From Aselliscus stoliczkanus (taxonomy: Eukaryota; Chordata; Mammalia; Chiroptera; Hipposideridae), in NCBI GenBank assembly GCA_033961575.1, contig CM066738.1, positions 66,687,478-66,751,477 of the forward strand: a stretch of 64,000 nucleotides of DNA, given 5' to 3'. Below are positions 1 through 11,240 of this stretch, piece by piece (position 1 is the stretch's first letter; every line of letters begins with the position of its first letter). The notes beneath the pieces are model-generated. The model was not told the origin of the DNA, searched no databases, and worked only from the letters and a program-made list of their open reading frames with translations. A program made the position numbers and the translations under genes.

Positions 1-241
1 ATACTAAGAATTCTCTGTATTTTATAAATTCACAAGGTTGTTTTGAAAAAACAAAACAGTATTGAACTCAAAATGTTAGTGCTAGAAGTAATTGTAAAGA
101 TCCAAATCAATCTATCAGTTATTTCATATTTCATGAAGTTAAAGCTTTTGGAATAGAATAGATAGCTGTTTAATATTTATGATTATATTTCTTTCTTTCT
201 GCAATTCACTAACCTTCCCCTACCCCCCCTTTTTTTTTTGC

Positions 242-242
242 T

Positions 243-273
<31 letters not shown>

Positions 274-371
274 TTTTGAGGGCAGTGTTACTGTCCCTCA
301 TATGTGGGACCGAACCGGGGCCGCTGGCTTCCTAAGCCAGTGCTTAACCTCCGCGCCACTCAGCCTGCCCT
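242..371 (-). repeat. Short tRNA-headed SINE with TTTA tail
   Basis: Read on the minus strand this is the window's commonest SINE: a head of the form GGCNGGCYGAGTGGCGCGGTGG, an arm CTGGCTTRGGAAGCCAG resembling a tRNA anticodon stem-loop, a B-box-like GGTTCGG, then GAGGGCCAGTGACACTGCCCTC and a tail. Here the tail is an expanded TAAA array, seen as TTTA on plus. The head looks like a class II (Ser/Leu) tRNA. The same unit recurs about eighteen times below. Confidence 0.85.
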
Positions 372-749
372 CCTTTTTTTTCTTTTTTTTTTTTTTCTTT
401 AAGTAAAGCTTTGTTTTCTCCTGATTGCGTCAGATACAATTGGCTGGCTACGTAGCATTTAATTTTTTTTCTTCCTGACTATCAAATCATTTATTCTGAT
501 TTGAATCTGGGCTTTTGTTACTTGTGGCAAAATGATCCATTCACAAAAGCAAACCCTCACTGAACGTTTAGATTATCCTAGTATGCTATATGGACAAGAG
601 AACTAAAGTCATAAAGACAATCACTGAAGGCATGGGAGTCCCATTTCCTTTTTCCCTTTTCTCAAATCTTTGGACTAGTTAAAAATAAGAATTCTTTCTT
701 TTTCTGTTGCAACAGCTTTTGCTGAGCCCCTCTACTGAAGATAAATAAA
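372..749. other. No recognised feature
   Basis: Pyrimidine-rich then AT-rich sequence. I see no gene, RNA or named repeat. Confidence 0.5.
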
Positions 750-1740
750 CTTGTTCTATGTCATGTCTTCTCAGAGCTCAGTTCTTGGATCTCTTAGTTT
801 TACAATTCACCTCTACTCTCTAGATAATTTCGTCATTTTAAGTACCAACTATACATTGACAATTTTAAAATTTACAGCTTCAGCCTGGAGCTCTCCTCTG
901 AACTCCAGAATCCTGTCTCCTAGAATCAATTGATTTCCTGACATCTCCACTTGGGTTTCTAATAGGTAGCTCAAATTTAGGAAGTCCAAAACTGAATTCT
1001 GCCTCCCTTATCCCTTCAAAGAAATTTGTTCTGCCATAATCTTCTCAGTTAATGCTACCTCTATCCTTCCAGCTTCTCAGACTAAACACCTTGGAGCCAG
1101 CTTTGACTGATGTAATGCTCTTGCACCCCACATCTAATCCATCAACATACCCTGTTGGCTGTATCTTCAAAATATACTTGTAACAAGACATTTTCTAACA
1201 AATTGCATATTACTGCTCTAGACCTCAGCTCGGACTCTCTCTTGTAATTGCAAATTGGCCCCATGTTCCTTCTCTGATCCGTTTCCTACCCTCCCCTTCT
1301 CACTGCAGCCTAGCCTTGTAGCACTCCTTGCTTCAAGTATTTGCTGTTTCTGGGACATGGAAAGGCAGGAAGTTTCCCACCCCCACCCCCACCTCTTCCA
1401 TAGCACTGAATTGCTCCCTAACTTCCTTGAGATTTCTGCTCAAATATTAATGACAAGGGAGGCTTTCCCTGACTCTCTTTTTTAAATTATTACATCTTCT
1501 TTTCCATCTTTAGATTCTATGTCTATGCCTGAATGCTTTTACTTCTTAACACTTATAAACTTCTGACATGCTACATGTTTTACAAATGCATTGTTTTATC
1601 ATCTGTTTTTGCCTCCAAAATATAAGCTCTGTGAAGGCAAGAATTTTGGTCTGTGTTGTTCATTACTATATCTACATTGCCTGGAGTATTATTGGCATAC
1701 TGTAAGTACTCGACAAATATGTTTAATTAATGAAATCATC
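750..1740 (+). repeat. Ancient LINE-2 (L2) fragment
   Basis: The phrase pattern 'caccccacatctaatccatcaacataccctgttggct' class (about 1125-1160) and the end block 'aagctctgtgaaggcaag ... gtaagtactcgacaaatatg' (about 1623-1720) are typical of mammalian L2 and its 3' end. The ORFs across it are short and degenerate, so it is a fossil. Confidence 0.65.
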
Positions 1741-1975
1741 CCTGCCCTTAGACAATAACTAACTAATCTGATTAGTGACTACTTGCTAGGATGTGCCAAT
1801 GATAACATACTAAGATTTTAGTCTAAGAGAGATGCCTTGATATGCCTAAATATTCACTTTAAACATGTGCTGTTTGAAATCAATATTTTAACAAACAACA
1901 ATGGTTTTAATAATGTATATTTCAGTAATTCTAGGAAATGGGCTTTGCCATAAAGTTTTAAAAAATTTTTAACTT

Positions 1976-2130
1976 TTATTTTTTTTTTAGTTTTCAATTA
2001 CAGTTGACATTCAAGATAATATTAGTTTCAGGTATACAGAATAGTGGTTAGGCATTTATATAACTTATTTACAAAGTGATTCCCCCTGATAAATCTAGTA
2101 CACATCTGGCACCATACGTATTACCTTAAA
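1976..2130 (-). repeat. L1 3'-end fragment
   Basis: It begins on plus with a T run (minus-strand poly-A) and then carries the bat L1 3' UTR text 'attagtttcaggtatacag ... tctagtacacatctggcacc'. It is a short 5'-truncated copy. Confidence 0.7.
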
Positions 2131-3097
2131 CTTTTGTATTTGGTAGCATTTTTTCAGTTTTAAGTGTCAAAAACCCAACTCAAACTAAATAATAAAATAA
2201 GTATTCACTTAATGGGGTGTCTGGCTATAGGGTATTGGGCAGAGTTCCCATATCTTGTCTTCATTTCTGTTTCCTAGAAATCCCTTTTCTCATTCCTCTT
2301 CAAAACATTGGCTTCTTCCTCAGTCTGGTAAAATGTCTGTAGACATTCTGGCTTCACATCGATGCATTGCAATGTTCAGGAAGAGAGAGGGAAGGATGTT
2401 CTAGAACATCTCTTGGAACAGTCAGAAACACTCCTCAGTTCCACTTGTTCAATGTAAGCCACATACCAATTCCTGAATAAGGTACTGGTCAAAGGTTCAA
2501 GATTACCAGTAGCTATTAAACCTATTCCAAGAGCTGGGAGGAGAGAAATCTCCTGTGGATGTGGGGTTTCTGGGAAAATAAGGGGCTTAAGAACTCCAGG
2601 TAATTTCAGTTCTATGAGGAAGGAGGAAGTTGGGAGGCTATCGATTGCTTCAGCGGTATTTTTTATTTCTTATGGGCTAGTTATTTCTACTCATCCAGCT
2701 TTAAGAACAAGTTTATCATCTTGAAGATAATAGCTGTAAAGTGTTTTCTTCTTTAGACTTCCTCTGGAATTCATCTAAATTAAATTTAACTGGTTTGTTT
2801 GTTTGTTTGTTTCTAAATAAACTCAGTGTCACCAAAGGGGAAACAAAAACTGTTTTTTCAAGTGATTTGAATTATGTAGCTAGTGTTACATAAAGTGTGA
2901 CATGAATTCATTAGTTTCTATAACTATACTTGCATAATTATATGCAATTGATACATTTTAGTTTTAGTTTAATAATAAATGTATTTATTAAGATTGTGAA
3001 ATGAAAATGAGAAAATGAGGTATCTTCTCACTCTGAAAATTATACTATATACTCCTTTGAAAAGAGTATTATATATTGAAAATATGTATTAAGATCA
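2131..3097. other. No gene; short GTTT microsatellite
   Basis: Unique-looking AT-rich DNA. The only structure I see is a (GTTT) run at about 2790-2812. Confidence 0.5.
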
Positions 3098-3235
3098 TTT
3101 TTTTTCATTTTTTTTATTAGTTTCAGGTGTACAACACAATGTAATAGTTTTATTCTTTACCCCCCAAAGTGACAACCCCCCTCCCCCAGTTCACCACCCC
3201 ACTCCCCCCCATATCATACATACCTATCACTTTTA
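3098..3235 (-). repeat. L1 3'-end fragment
   Basis: A T run is followed by 'attagtttcaggtgtacaa' and a C-rich block of the L1 3' UTR. It is the same sub-sequence as at 5835-5940 and, on the other strand, at 62990-63100. Confidence 0.75.
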
Positions 3236-4583
3236 AGGGCAATTGAAATTAAATAACACAAACCTATTTTTTATACCTTAATATCTAGGATATGGAATAA
3301 TTCGTAGAGAATTTTAGGGTATGTGATTTAGGTTCTCATTGAAAATCCAAGACCAGATTCAGATTTAATAGAAGTATTTCAGATATTTATAAATCAGTTA
3401 AAGTCCTATCGGCTTTCATTCAGAATTATTTGATTATGCCTGCACAAAAATTTGACAAGGTGTTTTTATCTTGGTTTCACAGAGCAAGCCCTAGAAAAAT
3501 GGTCTGTGGGGAAAGAATTCTTCCTGACCACACTGTGTCTGACTAAAGCTGTGACAAAGACCTTAGGTGTTCAGGTCATCAGAACTAATTGTCAGGAACA
3601 CAGATTATAAGAGTACAGAGTGCTGTCAAACTAGAGCAGAAAAGCATTCTTTCTGTCTCTCTCTAGAAGAGGGATTTGCATATCCCACAAATGCTATCTT
3701 CAGTTTATCAGTTTATTAGTAGCAAATATCCTCCTGCTATTTAGGTTTCTCTTTAAAGAATCATGCCTTTACTGAAGGGAAGCAGGCATTAGCTATCTTC
3801 AGTTTACTGGAAGATTCCCTTGTGGTCCCTCTCTGTAAAATCAGAGAATGAGGCTTTGGGGTTTTATTATTTTTTTTAATGCAACTCTAAAATATGAGAT
3901 AGACCAGAGATGACTGGTAAGGATTCTACCATTCAACAAAATAAGAATAACTTCTAGTCTAAAATTCATTCTTGACAAGAGCTCAGTCAAGCTAAACTCT
4001 TTAGTTTATTATTTGAGAAAAGAGACAGAAAGACCTGCACTCTATACAGAATGCTCCTAAAATTATGTCTTTACATTAAAAGGATCATTGTTTTGGAAAT
4101 AATCTAAGAAAATAGATTTCATTTGTTCGATTAAAGACCATGTGTTGTGTCTCCCAAGAATTCTCATTGAGAGATTTTCAAAGATTCATGAACAATTATT
4201 GTTAAAGTTAAGTCTTTAAAGGAAAACATCTCCTGTATCTTGTGGTATCAAAGGCTGTTCACATGGGCTATTTAGACATTCAGTAATGTTTTGTTGAAGG
4301 AAGTGACCCTGAATTAGATACTATGGATAGTAGACTGAATGGTAGCATCACTCCAATAATTCAAATCAATCGATGCAAGAAGTTGACTTCCTGTTGCTCT
4401 TCAAGAGCACTTTGGCCTGTGGGGCTGTTGGATTGCATAAGGATCAGGAACTTATCTTCTGAAAAAGTGGAGGATCTTTATAGGAACAAATGGAGGGAAA
4501 ATCCTTGTCTGATTAGGCCATGGTTTATCTTCACAAGGGATGGCCAAATACTACATGTTCTGCTTTACGAAGGCAAATTAAAA
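3236..4583. other. No recognised feature
   Basis: AT-rich DNA without a supported gene. The 97-codon open frame at 4323-4616 has no recognisable domain and runs into a simple repeat. Confidence 0.5.
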
Positions 4584-4644
4584 AAGATATATCTATCTAT
4601 GGATAGATATTTATAGATAGATATCTCTCTATAAGTAGATATAT
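4584..4644. repeat. TATC/GATA simple repeat, partly palindromic
   Basis: Interleaved tatc and gata units (for example tatctatctatggatagata) form a short imperfect palindrome abutting the left end of the DNA transposon that follows. Confidence 0.8.
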
Positions 4645-4873
4645 AGAGGGTGCCAAAAGACATGTGTACACATTTAAGAAAGGAAAACTGAATTAAAATT
4701 GTAATACTCAATATATACCAATAAAAGATGAATACAAGTCATTTGACTTCTGCAATTACAAGAGGTGTTCAAAGTAGTTACCATCAGTGTTCACATACTT
4801 CTGATTAAGGGGAACTACTGCTCCAGCAACATTGACCAAAGTGTCCACTTATATACATTTTTTGGCACCCCTA
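4645..4873. mobile_element. Mariner-like MITE with GGGTGCCAAAA ends
   Basis: About 225 bp bounded by inverted ends GGGTGCCAAAAgacATGTgTAcA at 4648 and its counterpart ending ttttttggcaccc at 4870, with TA dinucleotides close outside each end. It has no coding capacity. The size, inverted ends and TA flanks fit a Tc1/mariner-type non-autonomous element; the family is not identified. Confidence 0.65.
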
Positions 4874-5791
4874 GTATATACCTCATAGATGGATACATTG
4901 ATAGCATAATAATACTTTAAGGTTTGCCTATTCTTGAGTCTGCTGACACTTTCAATCCCTTGTCATGGCTTGAACATATTTTGATACTCATTAATTGCAA
5001 AGAGATTGATATTTTAGGATATTTAGAGACAAAAGTAATTAAAAGGGTCTTACAAAAAATTTTAGCTCCTATTAAATGTAATATCCTCTCTATCCCTATT
5101 TGTACATAGATACCTATAATGACTGTAGCCTTCTTTATGCTTGATATGGACTCCAGAGCTGACATTGGTTTTTTTGTGGACTAAAAGGCAAGTAGTACAA
5201 GGGTTTTCTCCATACCCTAGAGATAAATCTCTGTGAGGAATATTGAGATTTTTTAAAAACAGAATATGAGGGATATTCCTCAAGTCAGTGTTGTGTATCA
5301 TAAGGAAATATATTTACATTTGAAATACAAAAACAAAAGTTATTTTTAAATATATTTATATTGACTTTGTCTCAAGAGACTAAGCCAGATTCCTAAATGA
5401 AAGGTAATTTACTAGGTGATATGCATATCATACTCATTTTCAATTTGTTCTTGTGATTAGGAAAAAGGTAAGTAAAATAATAAAGGCAATAAAGTTAGTA
5501 GAAAAAAAATGAAGAGGATAAGAAAAATTATGATAATGATATTAAACATGAAATGAAAATTAGAGGGATAATATCATTAAGTAAACCAAATTTAGACAGG
5601 AACCTTATAGATAAGTACTAGGATGTCAATGTCACAAAGGCAGAGGTTATGTTCCTTTAGGTCACTATTGTATCCTTGACAGATCAATAAATATTTATAA
5701 AAGCAAAGAACGATAGAAAAGGAAAGGAAAAAATCAATTAGAAATGGGCTAAAAGGTAAATATTGAATTAATGTCTTTATGTACATGTATC
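4874..5791. other. No recognised feature
   Basis: AT-rich DNA. I see no gene or recognisable repeat. Short open frames on both strands look like chance. Confidence 0.45.
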
Positions 5792-5808
5792 TCAACATCT
5801 TTTTTTTT

Positions 5809-6545
5809 TAATTTTTTTTCCTCATTTTTTTTATTAGTTTCAGGTGTACAACACAATGCAATAGTTATACTCTTTACCCCCCAAAGTGTCAACCCCTCCC
5901 ACAGTTCGCCACCACACTCCCCCCCCATATCACACATATCTATTACAATTTCTTTGACTCCCTTCCACAGTATACTCCACATCCTGTGACTATCTATATA
6001 TTCAGTTAGAGTTGGCACACAATATTATACAACATCAGCTTCAGGTGTACAGTGCAGTGATCAAGCCTCTACTCCATCCATGAAGTGGTCTCCTTAACAA
6101 GACATGTGACTATCTGACATGCCACAAAATTTTTACATTATTATATTCCCTGAACTGTGTATCATATCCCTGTGGCAATATTATAGTTGTCTATTTATGC
6201 TGTCTAATCCCTTCCTCTTCCCCCTTATCCCCACCCCACTCCCAACTAGCAACCCTCAGGTTTTCCTCTATATCTATGAGTCTGTTTACTTTGCTCATTC
6301 ATTCAGTTTTTCAGATTCCACATATAAGTGAGATCATATGGTACTTGTTTTTCTCCGACTGACTTATTTCACATAACATAATAGTCTCTTCACAACATTA
6401 TCAATTACATTCCCAGAACTGCCCCCATATCCCTGCGGCAACAATATAGACATCCACCTACGCTGTCCAAAACCTTCCCCCTCTCCCTCATCCCCACTCC
6501 TTCCCAGCCAGCAACCATCAGTTTTTCCTTTATATCTGCTTGATA
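5809..6545 (-). repeat. L1 3' UTR with internal tandem duplication
   Basis: Bat-type L1 3' UTR. A block at about 6137-6262 (ending in a C-rich 'ccttatccccacccc' stretch) is echoed at about 6409-6521, so the 3' UTR carries a partial tandem copy. It joins ORF2 sequence directly at about 6545, so most of ORF2 is missing. Confidence 0.7.
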
Positions 6546-6549
6546 TGAC

Positions 6550-7230
6550 TTCAGACTTCTTAAATTTACTGAGACTTGTTTTGTGGCCTAATGTGGTCTA
6601 TCTTAAAAATGCCCCATGTGTACTTGAGAAGAATGTATATTCTGTTTTTTCAGGATGAAATGCTCTAAAATATCAACGAAGTCCAGTTGGTCTAAAGTTT
6701 CATTTAAGGCCCCTCTTTCTGTGTTGATTTTTGTCTAAAGGGTCTGTCCGTTGGTGACAATGGGGTGTTGAAATCCCCTCTATGATAGTGTTACTGCTGA
6801 TCTCTGTCTTTATGTCAAAATCTGTTGTATGTAATTAGGAGTTCCTATATTGGGTACATAGATGTTATTAGGGTTATAGTGCTCTTCGTTGTCTTTTATT
6901 GTAGTCATTTTAATGTCTATTTTGTCCAAAATAAGTATTGGTATTTCAGCTTTTTTTTTTCTCATTTCCATTTGCATGAAATATCTTATTCCATCTGTAA
7001 ACAGCATATACATGGGTCCTATTTTCTTATCCACTCAGCCACTCTCTGTCTTTTAAATATTGACTTTTTTTTTTTTTTTTTTTTTTGCAGGCAATGCCAC
7101 TGGCCCTCACATGTGGGACCGAACCGGGGCTGCTGGCTTCTCAAGCCAGCGCTTCACCGCCTTGCCACTCGGCCAGCCCCTCTGTCTTTTGATTGGAACA
7201 TTTATCCCATTCACATGTAAAATGATTATT
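6550..7230 (-). pseudogene. L1 ORF2 endonuclease-region fragment
   Basis: Minus-strand frames here resemble the early, endonuclease-encoding part of L1 ORF2. A 74-codon piece (6810-7034) covers the stretch before the 'TPLS..DR' region, and further recognisable text runs down to about 6550. A SINE (7053-7179) interrupts it. The reverse transcriptase and C-terminal parts are absent. No complete protein is possible. Confidence 0.65.
7053..7179 (-). repeat. Short SINE inserted in L1 ORF2
   Basis: Complete head, arm and 'gggccagtggcattgcc' 3' part with poly-A (T run at 7065-7086). The 11-bp repeat ctctgtctttt at 7042-7052 and 7180-7190 flanks it, so it entered after the L1. Confidence 0.85.
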
Positions 7231-7399
7231 GATAGGTGCATATGTATTGCATTTTGTTATTTGTATTCCTGGTCTTCCTGGGTTAGCTTGTTTACCCCTT
7301 TCTTTTGTTGAAAAGAGCCCTTTTCACATTTTTTGCAATGCTGGCTTGGTGGTAATGAATTCCTTAAGCTTATTCTTTTCTGAGAAGCTCTTTACTTCT

Positions 7400-8251
7400 C
7401 CTTGAATTTTAAGTGATAGCCATGCTGGGTACAGCAATCTTGGTTGTAGGCCTTTATTTTGTGTCACTTTGAATATCTCCTGCCACTCCCTGCAGAGTTT
7501 CTGTAGACAAGTCAGCTGTTAGTCTAACAGGAGTTCCTTTGTATGTAACCTGCTGTCTTTCTCTTGCTGCCTCTGGGATTCTGTCTCTGTCTTTAACCTT
7601 TGCCATTTTAACTATGATGTGTCTTGGTGTGGACCTGTTTGGGTTCAGCTTGTTTGGAACCCTCTGCACTTCCTGAGCATGTATGTTGATTTCCTTCACC
7701 AGGGTAGGGAAGGTTTCAGTCCTTATTTTTTCAAATACATTCTCGACCCCTTGCTTCTTCTCTTCTTCTTCTGGTATTTCTATAATTCACACAGTTGTTG
7801 GGTTCATCTTGTCCTATAGGGCTCTTAAACTATTTTCATTGTTTTTTATTCTTTGGTGTTTTTGTTGTGCCAACTGGGTGAGTTCTGCTATTTTGTCTTC
7901 CAAATAGCTGATCCGCTCCTCTGCTTCATCTACCCTACTGGTGATTCCTTCGAGTGTGTTCTTCATTTCAATTATTGTATTCTTTAGTTCTAACTGGTTG
8001 TTTTTTATGATTTCTCTATCCTTCCTTATGTCCTCACTAAGTTTGTTAAACATTCTTATCATCAGTGTTCTAAACTCTGTCTCTGAAAGGTTGGATCCCT
8101 CTGTTTCACTTAGTTCCATTTCTGGAGGTTTCTTCTGATCTTTTACTTGTGACATGTTTCTTTGTTTCCTCATTCTGGCTGTCGCTCTGGGATTGCTTTT
8201 ATGTATTACATAGATCACCAGGAGAGCCCTGGCTGGATCATGCAGGCACAC
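7400..8251 (-). pseudogene. L1 ORF1 (ORF1p) remnant
   Basis: ORF1p is the trimeric RNA-binding chaperone of L1. The minus frame 8251-7814 (145 codons) shows its N-terminal part, with MSQVKDQ and then a long coiled coil rich in E, K and L (…EMKNTLEGITSRVDEAEERI…) followed by a Q/K-rich segment. The frame 7699-7454 in a different phase carries the C-terminal part (…QRVPNKLNP…RHIIVKMAKVKDRDRI…). The central RNA-recognition region falls between the two frames, so at least one frame break separates them. Confidence 0.8.
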
Positions 8252-9189
8252 AGCTCATGGCCCAATACTCCCAGGAAACTCCCAGTCTCAGCCTGTCCCA
8301 ATCAGCCGCTCGCAGATCAGGCCGAGCAGCCCAACAACCAATTACCAGCCTGGCAATTCTGCAAGTGCAGTGCAGAGACCCGTGACCCGAGGCCCCTTGC
8401 GCACTCCCGCGTCTCAGTGGGCTGCTTGTTAGAGCTGGAGCACGCCCACCAGGTGTTTCCCTGGCAATGCAGTATAAGCCGGGTGGAGGGTTGGGGATCC
8501 AAGGCCACATGCGTGTGCACACACACACACACGCACTTCTGCGCCAAGTCCACCAGACCAACAGTTTCCCGGACCTGATCCTCTGTTGGAGGGATCAACC
8601 CTGACAAAATGGTGCCCTCCTTATAACACTCGCGTGTAGGCTCCACACCAGGGGAAGAAGTAGTCCAAAAACCTCCAGCGTTTGCACCAAAGGTGCTCAG
8701 TTCAGTCCGTTCCCGCAGGCTCCTGGGCCTGGGTCTCACAGCCACTCCCTCCACCAGTAACCAGGTAAGTGCTCAACAGCGAGCAAGCCCGTGTGCCGGC
8801 CCCACTGATTCTCTAGCCGCTCTTAACCTCACGGAGCTGAGCAAAGAGAGTCCTCACTAAGTTACTGCCAGCCATCTTGGAACTTCTCTTCCCGGCAAAG
8901 GAACTCTGGGCTGGTGAGCTGGGTGTGGGGCCGGAGGGTCTCTCCCCCAACCGTAGAAGCCTGCCCACAGCTGGGGCTTCCCTCATGAGGTTCACCCTCT
9001 CTTGTCTCTGCCCGTCTACCAGACCTGACGCGGCCTCCTCTTTAAGTTCTTCGTTTAATGGTTCTGTTCATCTAGTGTTCCAGGAACCTCCGGGGTTGAA
9101 TGCTGTATAATTTGTTTGTAATTTTGGTGTGATCCTGGGAGGTAGTTAGCACAGCGTCTGTCTATTCCACCATTTTACCGGAAGTCCTA
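8252..9189 (-). promoter_or_regulatory. L1 5' UTR / internal promoter region
   Basis: GC-rich, CpG-bearing sequence upstream of ORF1 in an otherwise AT-rich window. It begins near 9189 with aggacttccggtaaaatgg and contains a second 'ccaagatggctggc' motif near 8870, which resemble YY1-type start motifs of L1 promoters. A (CA)n run lies at about 8516-8533. Its presence means this copy is not 5'-truncated. Confidence 0.65.
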
Positions 9190-9320
9190 ATTTTTTATTT
9201 TTTTATTTTTTTTTGTTTTATATTTTTATTGCAATGTCACTGGCCCTCATATGTGGGACCCGAACCGGGGCTGCTGGCTTTCCAAGCCAGTGGTTAATCA
9301 CCACACCACTCAGCCGGCCC
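9190..9320 (-). repeat. Short SINE joined to the L1 5' end
   Basis: Full SINE with its A-rich tail (T-rich on plus, 9190-9228) lying against the L1 5' end. Its own 5' end (ggccggctgagtgg on minus) directly abuts the outer target duplication at 9321. Confidence 0.85.
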
Positions 9321-9844
9321 TCAACATCTTTTTTTTTAATTTTATTAAATTTATTGGAATGACATTGTTTAATAAGAGTATATAAGTTTCAAGTGTACAA
9401 TTCTATAGCACATCATCTGTATATTGCATTGTGTTTTCATCACCCAAAGTCAAGTCTTCTTCTGTCACCATATATTTGACCCCCTTTACTCTCTTCTACC
9501 TCCCTGTTTCCCCTTCTTCTCTGATAACCACCATACTGTTGTCTGTGTCTATGAGTTTTTGTTTGTTTGTTTTATTTGTTAACTTCTTGTTCTGTTTTGT
9601 ATGTCACATATGAGTACAATTATGCTTTTTGACTTTTTCTTTCTGACTTATTTTGCTTAACTTGATATTCTCAAGATCCATGCATGTTGTCGCAAATGTC
9701 ACTATTTCATCTTTTTTATGGCCGAGTAGTATTCCATTGTATATATGTATCACATCTTTATATAATCATCTATTGAAGGATATTTAGGTTTTTCCATGTC
9801 TTGGCCACTGTGAATAATGCTGCAACAAATGCAACGAACACATA

Positions 9845-10394
9845 CAAAGTCTGACAATTAAGTTCACAAACTTGTTGCAACAATGCTGCTAACTTTTTTT
9901 GATATCAGAGGGATTATTCATTATGAATTTATACCAACTAGACAGGCAGTTAACAAAGTTTACTATTTGGAAGTGCTGGAAAGGCTGTGTGAAAAAGTTA
10001 GAAAACTTGATCTTTTTGTCAACGATTCATGGCTCTTGCATCATGACAATGCACCAATTCACATGGCACTGTCTGTGAGGGAGTTTTTTAGCCAGGAAAC
10101 AAGTAACTGTATTAAAACACCCTCCTGACTCACCTGATCTTTATCCAAAGATAAAGGAAATGTTGAAAGGAAGACATTTTGATGACTTTCAGGATATCAA
10201 GGGTAATACAAGGACAGCTCTGATGGCCATTCAAGAAAAAGAGCTCCGAAATTGCTTTGAAGGGTGAACTGGGTGCTGGTATCAGTGCATAGTTTCCCAA
10301 GGGGAATACTTCGAAGGTGACCATAATGATATTCAGCAATGAGGTATATAGCACTTTTTCTAGGATGAGTTGCGAACTTAATTGTCTGACATTG
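9845..10394 (+). mobile_element. Internally deleted mariner transposon
   Basis: 550 bp with inverted ends CAAAGTCTGACAATTAAGTTC (9845) and the complement of CAATGTCAGACAATTAAGTTC (ending 10394). TA lies at 9843-9844 and 10395-10396, the target duplication expected for Tc1/mariner. It is inserted in L1 sequence. At less than half the usual 1.3 kb of a mariner, it lacks the N-terminal DNA-binding part of the transposase. Confidence 0.85.
9883..10265 (+). pseudogene. Mariner transposase remnant (DD34D catalytic part)
   Basis: The frame 9883-10128 gives 81 residues including LLHHDNAPIH, the second catalytic Asp block of mariner transposases. The downstream block with the third Asp (SPDL, about 10128-10142) is in another phase, so a frame change near 10105-10115 separates them. 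Similarity continues to about 10265. The first Asp and the helix-turn-helix region have been deleted. It cannot encode an active enzyme. Confidence 0.8.
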
Positions 10395-10965
10395 TATCTT
10401 TATAAATAAGTGTTTTTAAATTTTTCAGGTAGATATCCAGAAGAGGGATTGCTGGGCCATACGGTAGCTCTATTCTTAATTTTTTGAAGAACTCCCATAC
10501 TGTCTTCTGTAGTGGCTGTATCAATTTACATTTCTACCAACAGTATATAAGGGTTCCTTTTCTTTCACAACCTCTCCAACACTTATTATTTCTTGTCTTG
10601 TTGATAATAGCCATCCAAACAGGTGTGAGGTGGTATCACCTTGTGGTTTTGAATTTTATTTCCAATATAGCTAGTGAAGCAGAGCATGCTTTTCATATGT
10701 CTGTTGGTCATTTGTGTGTCTTCTTGGGAGAAGTATCTTTTCAGAATCTCTGCCCATTTTTTAATTGGATTTTTGGGGGCTTTTTTGCTGTTGAGTTGTA
10801 TGAGTTCTTTATATATTTTGGATACTAGCCCATTATCAGAGGTATTGTTTGCAAATGTCTTCTTCCATTTGGTTGGTTGTAGTTTTGATTTGATGGTTTA
10901 TTTTGCTATGCAGAAGCTTTTTGGTTTGATATAGTTCACATGTCTTTATTATTATTTTTTAAAAT

Positions 10966-11116
10966 ATATATATATATTTTAGCTGAGCCATCCTGTCGCC
11001 TGTTGGCAGCTCAGCGGCAGCTCAGCTTGGGCTGGGCATCGAGTTGCTGTTGCTCAGAGCTAAGCTTACACTCTTGAGTGAGCTCTTAACTAACTGAGTC
11101 ACTCAGCTGACCCCTG
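10966..11116 (-). repeat. Second-type tRNA SINE (fragment)
   Basis: Minus reading starts ggggtcagctgagtgactca with a 'gttagttaagagctc' tRNA-like arm. This head differs from the short SINE. It resembles the second bat SINE type also seen at 43068 and 57628. An AT dinucleotide run precedes it on plus. Confidence 0.65.
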
Positions 11117-11202
11117 CATTTATTTTTTTTTTACTTTTACTCACCTTGTCTTTGGGATCAAACTCACAAAAACCCTCTCTAAGACTGAGATACATAAGTT
11201 TA

Positions 11203-11240
11203 GTGTGTGTGTGTGTGTGTGGGGGTGTATGTGTGTGTAT
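11203..11240. repeat. (GT)n microsatellite
   Basis: A GT run interrupted by a G5 tract, inside L1 sequence. Confidence 0.9.

Larger units (their letters stand above)
5792..9337 (-). mobile_element. L1 insertion fused at its 5' end to a SINE
   Basis: One insertion reads on minus: SINE 5' end (9320), SINE A-rich tail (about 9190), L1 5' UTR, ORF1, a piece of ORF2, L1 3' UTR and poly-A (about 5809). The direct repeat TCAACATC followed by T9 lies at 5792-5808 and again at 9321-9337, and the right copy is followed by AA, matching the L1 endonuclease target TTTT/AA. The duplication encloses both parts, and I find no separate duplication around the SINE. It sits at the poly-A end of an older L1 (9338-11760). 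Confidence 0.65.

Noticed and set aside
4323..4616. 97-codon plus-strand frame as a gene
   Set aside because: No domain, no splice or promoter context, and the C-terminus is a TATC simple repeat.
7814..8251. A host coiled-coil protein gene
   Set aside because: It is L1 ORF1, followed downstream by ORF2 sequence and preceded by an L1 5' UTR.
9883..10128. A host gene containing a mariner catalytic domain
   Set aside because: It lies between mariner inverted repeats with TA flanks, lacks the N-terminal half, and has a frame break before the third Asp.
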